Positions 54,010 through 62,015 of a stretch of 64,000 nt of DNA are shown piece after piece. A model generated the notes under the pieces. That model saw only the letters and a program-made list of their open reading frames with translations. It did not search any database and was not told the origin of the DNA. Position numbers and translations under genes: made by a program. The stretch comes from CAZNLH01 sp964573995 (GTDB lineage: Bacteria; Gemmatimonadota; CAZMKB01; CAZNLH01), in NCBI GenBank assembly GCA_964573995.1, contig CAZNLH010000014.1, forward strand, positions 1 to 64,000. Direction: 5' to 3'. How positions within the stretch are numbered: position 1 is the stretch's first letter; every line of letters begins with the position of its first letter.

Positions 54010-55926
54010 ATGAGATCTGTCCTGTCAGTTCTAACCGCCCTCGTTGTCACGGGATCCTTCATTATGATCCCGGGCAACGACCTCAATGCCCAATACGTGG
54101 GCTCGGAGTTCTGCCTTTCATGCCACAACGGGACAATTGCGCCGGACAAGACATCATGGAGGAATACGTTCCACCACCTCGCCTATGCCGATCCGGACAC
54201 GCTGCCCGGTGTCATCCCGGACGCCGACTTCAAGGCAGGCCTGGACCTACAGTCAGACCCCGATTTCTCACAGTATGATCCGGCGCCCGTCTTGAGTTAC
54301 AACAACAGCGATCCCGCGGATCCCACCGATATGAGCAGCGGATACAGGGTGACGATTGGGAACATCACCTACAAGGTGAACCGGACGCACGGCGGAAACG
54401 GCTGGAAGCAGCGATTTCACACGAAGATCGGGAATAGTTATTACGTCCTCCCACTCCAGTACAACCTGGCCACCGGTGACTGGGTGGTCTTCCACGGGGA
54501 AGACTGGTACGACTCGAACAACCAGCCGCTATACAGCGACTCACTCACACTGGAGCAAGACATAGACAAGAACGAATCCACCGACCGCCGTTGCGAGGGA
54601 TGCCATACTACCGGCACACAGGTAACCTGGAACACTTCCGGTGACAGCGCATACACAGCCACCTACGCCGAGGTCGGTATAGGGTGCGAGATGTGCCACG
54701 GCCCTTACAACGGGGGCACCGGACATGGCTACAACCCGGAGGACCTCGCGGACACTCGCCGGGCCAACGAGATCTGTGGGCAGTGCCATAACCGTGGCCA
54801 CAGCATAGATCAACTCGGGCCGAAGACCTTCGGTTACCCTTGGAATGCTACCGATGGAATCTTCACGCCGGGGGACAGCCTGGATGCATTCTTCGTTGCA
54901 GGCAACCCGGATGACAACCCGGATTATTTCTGGCCCGACGACATGCACTCGAAGAAGCACCGCCAGCAATTTCTCGACTTCTACCAGAGTTCCAAGCCGA
55001 CCTACCCATACCACGAGGTACGTTGTTTCGAGTGCCATGACCCTCATGGCTCGGCCAACGAGCACGACATCGTAGAAGAGATCATCGAGGTCGAGGAGCC
55101 CGACACCTTCCGGATCCCGACCCAGGTGGACAACAATACACTCTGCCTCGCATGCCACGCGACCCACGGTCCCTTCGAGTCCCTGACCCCCGCGATGATC
55201 GAGAACTACAACGCGAACATCGATACGATCAGCGCCGTGGTCTCAGCCCATACGCACCACACCTACGACCCAGAGGACCTGAACGACACCAACGGCGCAA
55301 GCAGGTGCGTAAAGTGCCACATGCCGAAGGTCGCCAAGTCGGCTGTAAGTTACGACATACACTCGCACACGTTCGAGGCGATCCCGCCTGAGAAGACCAT
55401 CAATACACAGGCCGAGGGCGGTATGCCGAACGCCTGCGCGGTCTCGTGCCACAGGAACCCGGCCGCCGGCAACGTGCCCGATTTCGGCATCGTGGACGGT
55501 ACACTCACGGACTGGACCGAGGCATCCGACATATCCCTGGCCGACACGTTGATGTACTATTACGGGCCGAACGGCGTATGGTGGTCGACCGTCGGAATCG
55601 GAGGAGACAAGGACGGCGGGATCACGCTGCCCAGGTCTTTCGTACTGGATCAGAACTACCCCAACCCGTTCAATCCTTCGACAACGATTTCATTCAAGAT
55701 ACCCGGTAACGGAACGGAGAAGACCGCCACTGCGAGCCTGGAGGTCTACAACCTGAGGGGGGCCTTGATCAAGACGCTATACTCGGGTGAGATCGCCCCC
55801 GGCAGATACACAATCCAGTGGAACGGCCTGACCGATCGAGGAGAGAGGGTCTCCTCGGGTATCTACCTGTACCGGCTCAGGGCGGGCGATGTCTCCCTGA
55901 CACGCAAAATGATCGTGGTGAAATAG
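54010..55926 (+). CDS. exported octaheme c-type cytochrome with type IX-like sorting domain
   Basis: 638 residues with a signal peptide (cleavage near LNAQ). Seven CxxCH heme sites (CLSCH at 35-39, then CEGCH, CEMCH, CGQCH, CFECH, CLACH, CVKCH) and one wider CAVSCH (CxxxCH) site give a potential eight hemes. The spacing and the GCEMCHGPYNGG and RCVKCHMPK segments resemble the cytochrome c554/octaheme reductase group. The last 90 residues form a FlgD/T9SS sorting domain (NYPNPFNPSTTI ... YLYRLRAGD...RKMIVVK), which predicts transport to the cell surface. Possible roles are extracellular electron transfer or reduction of nitrogen or sulfur oxyanions (inferred). GAGGAGAGAGGG precedes the ATG. 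Confidence 0.9.
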   Translation: MRSVLSVLTALVVTGSFIMIPGNDLNAQYVGSEFCLSCHNGTIAPDKTSWRNTFHHLAYADPDTLPGVIPDADFKAGLDLQSDPDFSQYDPAPVLSYNNSDPADPTDMSSGYRVTIGNITYKVNRTHGGNGWKQRFHTKIGNSYYVLPLQYNLATGDWVVFHGEDWYDSNNQPLYSDSLTLEQDIDKNESTDRRCEGCHTTGTQVTWNTSGDSAYTATYAEVGIGCEMCHGPYNGGTGHGYNPEDLADTRRANEICGQCHNRGHSIDQLGPKTFGYPWNATDGIFTPGDSLDAFFVAGNPDDNPDYFWPDDMHSKKHRQQFLDFYQSSKPTYPYHEVRCFECHDPHGSANEHDIVEEIIEVEEPDTFRIPTQVDNNTLCLACHATHGPFESLTPAMIENYNANIDTISAVVSAHTHHTYDPEDLNDTNGASRCVKCHMPKVAKSAVSYDIHSHTFEAIPPEKTINTQAEGGMPNACAVSCHRNPAAGNVPDFGIVDGTLTDWTEASDISLADTLMYYYGPNGVWWSTVGIGGDKDGGITLPRSFVLDQNYPNPFNPSTTISFKIPGNGTEKTATASLEVYNLRGALIKTLYSGEIAPGRYTIQWNGLTDRGERVSSGIYLYRLRAGDVSLTRKMIVVK

Positions 55927-55960
55927 GCCGTCTCGCTTTCAAAGCGAAGGCTGGACACTC

Positions 55961-55997
55961 GAAGGGGTCCTCCCTGCAAACGAAGGAGGGCCCCTTC
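55961..55997. terminator. 13-bp stem hairpin between convergent genes
   Basis: GAAGGGGTCCTCC (55961-55973) pairs with GGAGGGCCCCTTC (55985-55997) through one G-U pair around an 11-base loop. A second small hairpin TCGCTTT-C-AAAGCGA precedes it at 55933-55947. There is no T-tract, so rho-independent action is uncertain. Confidence 0.55.
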
Positions 55998-56082
55998 ACG
56001 CTCAATATCCGTCCGGTATCCGCCTATACTCAATCTCTTAACGATATGCACCTATGGAAGTATCTCGCCCCTGGGAGAAGAC

Positions 56083-57114
56083 CTAACACCGACCTTGGCA
56101 GCGAGACACTATGGATATGACCGCTTCAACAACATCCGCCGGCTTGATAAGCGACATGCAATCCGCGCGCCGGCAATCACCAACGCGACAGCGACACACC
56201 GGTACAGGAGGCGAAAATACGCGGTGGCCCTCACCCAAGGGCCCCCATCGGCCCGGACCGGTGTTTCTCACGGATCCAAAGATAGCAACCACCGGCGTCC
56301 CAACAGAAGCAGCAAGGTGCATCGGCCCCGTCGAGGGCCCCACAAAGACAACTGCAAGCCCGAGAACGGCGGCCAGTTCCTGGAGGCCGGTTCGGCCAAG
56401 AATCGAACGGGTCCCCCACCCGGAGTCGCCGACTACCGAATCAACGATATCCTTGTCCGCTTCCGATCCGCTGACAACGACCGGCAAGCCAGCCTTGTTC
56501 AAGCCTTCGCACACCAGGCGGTAAGATTGAGGGGGCCAATTGCAGGCAGACCCGCCACATCCAGGATGAACCACGGCAAAGCGATCCCGCTCCGGATAAA
56601 CGCCGGTCTCCTCCAATATCGCTCGAGCCTTTTCCATCGCCCAAGGTGGAGGGACGCATAGGGAGTCCATTACCAGCGGATCATCCCAGCCCAGTCCGCG
56701 CAGGAGGTCGAGATTGAAATCTCGTTCATGACGCCCGCCGGAAGAACGAGAGAGGTGGACACGCCGGTTGAAACGGTATGAATACCAGCGACGAACCGTA
56801 CCAACCCTGACCGGTATCCCAGCCCCTTTCAAGAGAGAGGCCACCCGGGGCCTGGGGAACAGACAAACAGCGACGTCGAATCGGCCACGAGGCAGCAAGT
56901 GGCGCCACGAAATGCCGTGGCTGCGCTCCGGCCATATGATGCAATCATCGACCCATGGACACATCCGAACAACGGGCTCCGCCAGGCGACGTACGAGGAA
57001 GGTGACCTCAGATCCCGGCATTGCGGCCTTGATCGCACCCGCTACCGGAAGGGACAGAATGACATCACCGATCCGGTCGGTGCGAGAGAGGAGGTATCGC
57101 TGCGCTGTGTCCAT
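56083..57114 (-). CDS. glycosyltransferase family 9 (ADP-heptose:LPS heptosyltransferase-like)
   Basis: 343 residues from the ATG at 57114 (GGAAG 8 bases upstream), chosen over a TTG further upstream. RYLLSRTDRIGDVILSLP is the typical GT9 N-terminus; FDVAVCLFPRP, VVHPGCGGSACNWPPQSY and FVGPSTGPMHLAASVGTPVVAIFG are the nucleotide-sugar-binding blocks. Adds heptose or a similar sugar to the lipopolysaccharide core. A C-terminal PVPVCRCRVGDCRRADC segment is cysteine-rich. It lies 100 bases after the phosphoglycerate mutase gene, so may share its transcript. Confidence 0.9.
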   Translation of the reverse strand: MDTAQRYLLSRTDRIGDVILSLPVAGAIKAAMPGSEVTFLVRRLAEPVVRMCPWVDDCIIWPERSHGISWRHLLPRGRFDVAVCLFPRPRVASLLKGAGIPVRVGTVRRWYSYRFNRRVHLSRSSGGRHERDFNLDLLRGLGWDDPLVMDSLCVPPPWAMEKARAILEETGVYPERDRFAVVHPGCGGSACNWPPQSYRLVCEGLNKAGLPVVVSGSEADKDIVDSVVGDSGWGTRSILGRTGLQELAAVLGLAVVFVGPSTGPMHLAASVGTPVVAIFGSVRNTGPGRWGPLGEGHRVFSPPVPVCRCRVGDCRRADCMSLIKPADVVEAVISIVSRCQGRC

Positions 57115-57214
57115 ACCAATACTTCCGGGATCACCACCGAGGAAGTAGTTTTCCGGGGATGATCGTCGAGTGCCATATCCCCGTCGTGCAAGAAATCCGC
57201 CGGGCCGCGATGAA

Positions 57215-58816
57215 TCAAGTTCCAACCACTACCTGCTCCCCCTCGCCGCTAACCAGGAGGCGGTATGCCCTCTCCACCCTCTCCCAATGCTCTTCACGGT
57301 CAAGGGCCCAGTACCGCCCGATGACCGACACAACCCTACCGACACCGAGCCGGGCAGCCTCCTCCTCGATGTCCCCCACGTAGCGCGAGCCGCTTTCGGG
57401 ACGCTCTCCGCGCCTGCCGAGCAGCGAATGTATGTAGACCTCCTCGAGTCCCTCACGTCGTGCAAGTTCGAGGAGCGAGAGGAGATACCTTATCGAGCCG
57501 TGTGAACTGTAGAAGGAGACTATCCCGAGGAGGTGGAGGGGCGTCCCGCTCTCCCTCGCGCCTCGCATCGCAGTCAGGAAGGCCTCGTTTTCGAGGTAGG
57601 AACCGTCCTCTATCGCACGCTCTATCCTCAACCGGTCGGAATCGACCCTTCTGCCGGCCCCGATGTGAAGGTGCCCCGCCTCCGAATTCCCCACGGTCCC
57701 CGGTGGGAGGCCGACCGCCTCTCCCGATGCCTTGAGGGTCGTCATCGGCATCGATTGAAAGAGGCCATCCATCACGGGCGTCCGGGCCTTGCGTATCAGG
57801 TTGCCGGGGCCATCTTCTCTGAATCCCCAGCCATCCAGGATGAGGAGAAGAAGTCGTCCCCCCCTGTATCCTGTCTCAAGGCCGCTTATGAGGCTACTGC
57901 CGGTCATGGCCTCAGGCCGATCCAGGCCGAGTATGTCGAGTATCGTGGGTGCCACATCGGTCAGCGCCCCGCCTTCTCTCAGGCAGCCGCGATACCGGCC
58001 GCCGTCTCCACCGGCGGGGACCCAGACGAATGGAACCGGGCTCGTGGTATGGCCCGTGTCTATCGTTCCCTCGGGATAGAGCCACTTCTCAACCGTCCCG
58101 TGGTCTGCAGTGATCACGACGTTTATACCTCGTTCCATCGCCGCCTCGACCACTCTCCCCATCTCTCGATCCACAGCCTCGACGGCCCGGATGATTGCGT
58201 CCTCATCCTCTATGTGACCGACCACGTCCGTGTTGGCGAAATTGGCCATGATAACGGGAAAGGAGCCCTCTTCCATCTTGCCTCGTATCGAATCCGCGAC
58301 GAGCCGCACGTTCATCTCGGGCCTTTCATTGAAATCCCTCTCGACCTTCGGCGATGGGACAATCAGCCTCTCCTCGTGCCGGTACTGCTTCTTGTCCTTT
58401 CCGTTCAGGTAGAAGGTCATGTGGACCGCCTTCTCGGACTCCACGATCTTGATGAAGGGCATCCCGTGATCGTCCAGTACCTCGCAGAGCGTCCCCCGCA
58501 TCCCGGAGATAGGTGGAAAGGCCACACGTGCGTTCAAGTCGCGGTCGTATTCCACCATGGTCACGAAGGGCATGGTAAGACCGGGTTCCCTCTCGAATTC
58601 TTTGAACCCATCCTCGGTGAAGGCACGGGTCAATTCGATCTCCCTCTCACCCCGGATATCGTAGAAGATTACGTACTCCCCCTTCTTCACCCGCCCCACC
58701 GGCCCCCCGTCGTCCACGAGGACGAGAGGCTCGAGGGTCTCATCCTCCTGCCCCCTACCGTAAGCGACCCTGATGGCCTCCGACATCGGCATCTTCCGGC
58801 TCGTTACCTCAATCAT
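57215..58816 (-). CDS. circularly permuted cofactor-independent phosphoglycerate mutase
   Basis: 533 residues from the ATG at 58816 (GGAGG upstream). It has all the blocks of iPGM (GpmI, 3-PG to 2-PG, Mn-dependent) but in rotated order. Residues about 8-312 match the usual C-terminal part: VIFYDIRGER (Arg55, Arg58), SEKAVHMTFYLNG (Lys129), NFANTDVVGH (Asp197, His201), TADHG (Asp238, His239), GHTTSPVP (His256), ending MTGSSLI. Residues about 320-533 match the usual N-terminal part: LLLILDGWG (Asp328), ASGEAVGLPPG, GNSEAGHLHIGAGR (nucleophile Ser378), SSHG (His439), ending IGRYWALDR...WERVERAY. The cut falls inside the phosphotransferase domain. The usual FLDGRD loop reads LLGRRG, losing one or two Asp. 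No stop or frameshift lies at the junction. Probably functional. Confidence 0.93.
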   Translation of the reverse strand: MIEVTSRKMPMSEAIRVAYGRGQEDETLEPLVLVDDGGPVGRVKKGEYVIFYDIRGEREIELTRAFTEDGFKEFEREPGLTMPFVTMVEYDRDLNARVAFPPISGMRGTLCEVLDDHGMPFIKIVESEKAVHMTFYLNGKDKKQYRHEERLIVPSPKVERDFNERPEMNVRLVADSIRGKMEEGSFPVIMANFANTDVVGHIEDEDAIIRAVEAVDREMGRVVEAAMERGINVVITADHGTVEKWLYPEGTIDTGHTTSPVPFVWVPAGGDGGRYRGCLREGGALTDVAPTILDILGLDRPEAMTGSSLISGLETGYRGGRLLLLILDGWGFREDGPGNLIRKARTPVMDGLFQSMPMTTLKASGEAVGLPPGTVGNSEAGHLHIGAGRRVDSDRLRIERAIEDGSYLENEAFLTAMRGARESGTPLHLLGIVSFYSSHGSIRYLLSLLELARREGLEEVYIHSLLGRRGERPESGSRYVGDIEEEAARLGVGRVVSVIGRYWALDREEHWERVERAYRLLVSGEGEQVVVGT

Positions 58817-58876
58817 TTCTCCTCCACTCAACGTTCCATACCATCCCCATTGCGCAACCCCGCTCGGCGACGATAT

Positions 58877-59467
58877 TCATCCGTCGGCACGATCTTCCTC
58901 CCAGTCCACCCGAGCGTGGAAATCCACCTCCACGGCCGGACCATCGCTTATGAAAAAAGGGCCGCCCAGGTGATGGATTCCCCTCGCCGACGGGTCGGCG
59001 GTATTCCAGACCTCATCGAAGAGCGAGGCCTCCACCAGACACAGCACCGGCCTCGCAATAAACAACGTGTGATCCCCGATATCCTTCATCTCAATTATCT
59101 CGCACTCGATATGGCCGATACACTCCCTGATCAACGGTGGCCTGACAACGTAGGCCGCCTCCTTGTGCAGTCCCGTCTCACTGAACTTGTCAGTGTCCCT
59201 CCCCGATGCCGAGCCGCAATAATAGACCTCCCGTACCAGGCGACGCGGCGGTAGATTGAGGACCATCTCTCCCTCATCTGAAGCAAGGCGATGCGTGTAT
59301 CTCTCCCTCGCAATGATCGCGCCAACGAGGGGCGGCTCCTTGCTCAGGGGGGAATACCAGGCCATTGTCATCACGTTGGGCTTCCCCTTCCTTTCCGTGG
59401 TCACCAGAAGAACGGGGCCGTGGTTGACCAGCCGATTGAATTTTTCGCCAGGGACCTCCTTCTTCAT
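58877..59467 (-). CDS. flavin reductase family (FMN-binding split-barrel) protein
   Basis: 196 residues. NHGPVLLVTTERKGKPNVMTMAWYSPLS is the N-terminal strand pattern of the flavin reductase-like domain; FSETGLHKE and ECIGHIECEIIEMKDIGDHTLFIARPV complete the fold. Related proteins supply reduced FMN or are small flavoproteins of anaerobes. Its first four bases overlap the end of the AhpD-like gene, so the two are coupled. Function inferred at family level only. Confidence 0.88.
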   Translation of the reverse strand: MKKEVPGEKFNRLVNHGPVLLVTTERKGKPNVMTMAWYSPLSKEPPLVGAIIARERYTHRLASDEGEMVLNLPPRRLVREVYYCGSASGRDTDKFSETGLHKEAAYVVRPPLIRECIGHIECEIIEMKDIGDHTLFIARPVLCLVEASLFDEVWNTADPSARGIHHLGGPFFISDGPAVEVDFHARVDWEEDRADG

Positions 59468-59799
59468 GATTGATCGGACACCTCCTCCATTACCTCGAAC
59501 GCATACCTCAGGTGGGGGATCGTGATCGATCCCCCCACTACCAGGGACACGTTCAGGGCCTCGTGTATCTCTTCACGGCCTACGCCGAGATCCAGGCATC
59601 GCTTCAGGTGGTACCTAATACAGTCGTTGCACCTCAGGACGGTGGAAGCCACGAGGCCCATGAGTTCCTTTTCCCTCCTCGTCAGGGCCCCGTCCGCGTA
59701 GGCGCCGGAATCCAACGCGAAGAATCTCTTGAAACCCTTGAATCCACTTTCCATGATCCGCCGATTCTGCTCGAGCCTGCGCCTATCGAAATCATCCAT
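59464..59799 (-). CDS. carboxymuconolactone decarboxylase/AhpD-like protein
   Basis: 111 residues from the ATG at 59799 (an ATG at 59811 is possible but sits only a few bases from the GGGGGAGA site). The all-helical domain has LTRREKELMGLVASTVLRCNDCIRYHLKRCLDLG, shown here by its position at about residues 40-75: a CNDC redox pair and the following His form the AhpD-type peroxidase or disulfide-reductase centre. Coupled to the flavin reductase gene (ATGA overlap), which suggests a joint redox function (inference). Confidence 0.87.
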   Translation of the reverse strand: MDDFDRRRLEQNRRIMESGFKGFKRFFALDSGAYADGALTRREKELMGLVASTVLRCNDCIRYHLKRCLDLGVGREEIHEALNVSLVVGGSITIPHLRYAFEVMEEVSDQS

Positions 59800-59904
59800 T
59801 TTCCTTATCATCTCTCCCCCTGCAGTGCATGGAAATAATGGAAATATCGGACGACCGCGCACCATGAGCCCTCCGCCGAGCACCACCCGGCGGCCCCGCG
59901 ACGA

Positions 59905-60516
59905 TCAGCCGCCCACACCAAGGCCGTTCAGGATCGCCCCCGATGTCGTCAAGACTCCCTGGAACAGGTAGGCGGTCTGCCTCAGGTGGATATGCCGGTC
60001 GAACTCGGTCAGGGCCGACACGCAATCTACAGGGCATATCACGCGGTACCACCTTATCGCCGCGCTCGCCGTGGTATAATGCACGCAGATATTGGCGACC
60101 GTCCCGACGATCACCAGCGCCTTCACACCCATTTCCCTGAGCCTGCGATCGAGGTCCGTCCCATAGAAGGCGTCGTACCTCGTCTTTTTTACGACGATGT
60201 CGCCGGGCTCGGGCCTCAACTCCGAAATTATCGCCTCTCCCGGGCTCCCCTCCAGGACATGCCTGCCCCAGACGGCAAACTCGGGATCACCCTGCCTGTG
60301 GGAATCCAGCGTAAATATGACCGGCATCGCTCGGGAACGGAATCCAGCCACGAGCGCCCTGATTTTCGGGACCGTCTCCCTTGCCGCGCGAACGGGGAGC
60401 GCCCCTCCCGCTTCTACGAAATCGACCTGCATATCGACCACTACCAGGGCCGTCTCGGAGGGCTCGATTTCTATCTCTTCCGCCACCTGATACTCGGGGA
60501 CCTCCAGCGTGACCAT
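59905..60516 (-). CDS. isochorismatase/nicotinamidase-family cysteine hydrolase
   Basis: 203 residues from the ATG at 60516 (GGGAAGGGGG upstream). The catalytic triad is visible: Asp in VVVDMQVDF, Lys in VVKKTRYDAFYGT and Cys in GTVANICVHYT; metal-ligand-like residues lie in FTLDSH. The DMQVDF and TLDSHR segments favour nicotinamidase (PncA-like), which converts nicotinamide to nicotinate in NAD salvage, but ureidoacrylate or maleamate hydrolases share the fold. First gene after the promoter at 60600-60627. Confidence 0.88.
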   Translation of the reverse strand: MVTLEVPEYQVAEEIEIEPSETALVVVDMQVDFVEAGGALPVRAARETVPKIRALVAGFRSRAMPVIFTLDSHRQGDPEFAVWGRHVLEGSPGEAIISELRPEPGDIVVKKTRYDAFYGTDLDRRLREMGVKALVIVGTVANICVHYTTASAAIRWYRVICPVDCVSALTEFDRHIHLRQTAYLFQGVLTTSGAILNGLGVGG

Positions 60517-60599
60517 ATCCGTTCCCCCTTCCCGACATGAAGTCAGATGCAGTTCATCGCAAAGAATCCACTTCACAGTAACCCATGCCCGTTACCCTG

Positions 60600-60627
60600 A
60601 TATTATTCACCGGCGCCCGTTTGTCAA
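60600..60627 (-). promoter_or_regulatory. sigma-70 promoter of the isochorismatase gene
   Basis: Minus strand: TTGACA (60627-60622), 16 bp, TAATAT (60605-60600). Leader about 77 bases. The adjacent perfect palindrome GGTGCCCGGCACC (60638-60650), just upstream of the -35 box, could be an operator. Confidence 0.6.
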
Positions 60628-60767
60628 TCAAGGACACGGTGCCCGGCACCTTGCTTTATACGGAAGAGCCGATATATTTGATAGACAGACCGGCGGAAGA
60701 GAGGAGGGGCCAACCCCCCGGCGGCCGCCATCAAGCCTTTCAAACAATCTCGATAGAGGGAGTGGAA

Positions 60768-62009
60768 ATGAAGAACACGGAACCGTGTTACCCAAAGGCG
60801 TTCATACCTTACGGCGCGTGGGGCGGGAGTTGGTTTCCCGCGTGGCACACGAGCCCGCTGGCGGAGGTGGACATCGCCCGGTTCGCGGCCGAGGCGATGC
60901 CTTACATACTGGGCAAGAAGAACGTGCCGCTAAGCCAGTTGGACTACCTGGTCACAGGTTCTACGATCCCCTGGCACTACAAGTTCTGGGGATCGACGTA
61001 CCTGTCCCATACCGCCGGCCACCGCCTGCCGGGCTTCCACCTGGAACAGGCCTGTGCCACCGGGCTCCAAGTGATGGTCAAAGCGGCGGCGCAGGTCCAG
61101 GGGGGCTCACATGGGGTCGTCGGCGTCCTGGCATTCGACAAGACGAGCAACTCACCCGCCTGCGTATTTCCCAACCAGGGCACCTATCGCAGGACGGAGG
61201 TGATCAGCGACGTATGGGACAACTTCGGTTACGATCCATCGACCGGCCAGTCCGGCTTCGACCGGGCCAGGGGTGAGACCTCCATGCTCGCATGCGCGGG
61301 GAGGACCGCACGCAAGTACAAACTCGATTTCAAGGAGGTGGCGGAACTTTCGTACTGGAGATACCAGCAATACTTCGATGCGAAGAAATCCGGGGTGCTC
61401 GACAGGTTCCTCCTGCCCATGACTATCATGGACGCAAGGGGGAGAAAACTGGGCGTGGTCGACGACGACTATGGCGTCAGGCAATATCGATCCCTCGATC
61501 AGTTCAAGTCCGAACGGCAATTGGACACCTGTGTCGCGGCCGGGGGGCAGACACATCCCTCGGATGGCATGTTCACCATACTATTCACCACCGAGGAGAA
61601 GGCGCGTGAATTGAGCCAGGACCCTGCGATCAGCATCCAACTGATCGCCTCCAACGAGTACAGGGCAGAAGCTGGTTACATGCCCGAATCGCCCGGTTTT
61701 GCCGTAAAGGCGCTGCTCGAGAGGACGGGACTCGAGATGGCCGACATGGTTGCCGTCTACGACCACAATCCCTTCGTGATCAATGACCTCGTCTTCGCAA
61801 GGCTCCTCGACTACGACTGGCACAAGATGAACGACACGGGATGCCCATTGATTTACGGCCATCCTCAGGGACCCACACTCATAAGGGTCACCGTGGAAGC
61901 GCTCGAGAGGGCGGTCTCGTTGGGCGGCGGCTACGTCCTCATATTCGGGTGCGCGGCCGGTGACGTTGGGATATCCGCGATATTCAAGGTAACAGAGAGA
62001 AAGGGGTAG
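60768..62009 (+). CDS. thiolase-family acyl-CoA acyltransferase
   Basis: 413 residues from the ATG at 60768. Nucleophile Cys is in LEQACATGLQ (about residue 92); YDHNPFVINDLVFA, CPLIYGHPQGPTLIRV (catalytic His) and GCAAGDVG (second Cys) are the C-terminal blocks, each slightly off consensus (GHPxGxTG and CxGxG). Catalyses cleavage or formation of 3-ketoacyl-CoA. Six bases separate it from the dehydrogenase/hydratase fusion, a classical beta-oxidation or chain-building pair. Divergence from standard thiolases suggests an unusual acyl chain (inference). Confidence 0.88.
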   Translation: MKNTEPCYPKAFIPYGAWGGSWFPAWHTSPLAEVDIARFAAEAMPYILGKKNVPLSQLDYLVTGSTIPWHYKFWGSTYLSHTAGHRLPGFHLEQACATGLQVMVKAAAQVQGGSHGVVGVLAFDKTSNSPACVFPNQGTYRRTEVISDVWDNFGYDPSTGQSGFDRARGETSMLACAGRTARKYKLDFKEVAELSYWRYQQYFDAKKSGVLDRFLLPMTIMDARGRKLGVVDDDYGVRQYRSLDQFKSERQLDTCVAAGGQTHPSDGMFTILFTTEEKARELSQDPAISIQLIASNEYRAEAGYMPESPGFAVKALLERTGLEMADMVAVYDHNPFVINDLVFARLLDYDWHKMNDTGCPLIYGHPQGPTLIRVTVEALERAVSLGGGYVLIFGCAAGDVGISAIFKVTERKG

Positions 62010-62015
62010 AAGATA

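Noticed and set aside
57533..59254. Long open frame (573 codons) opposite the phosphoglycerate mutase and flavin reductase genes
   Set aside because: Low-complexity antisense shadow of strongly conserved genes in GC-rich DNA; no motif recognised.
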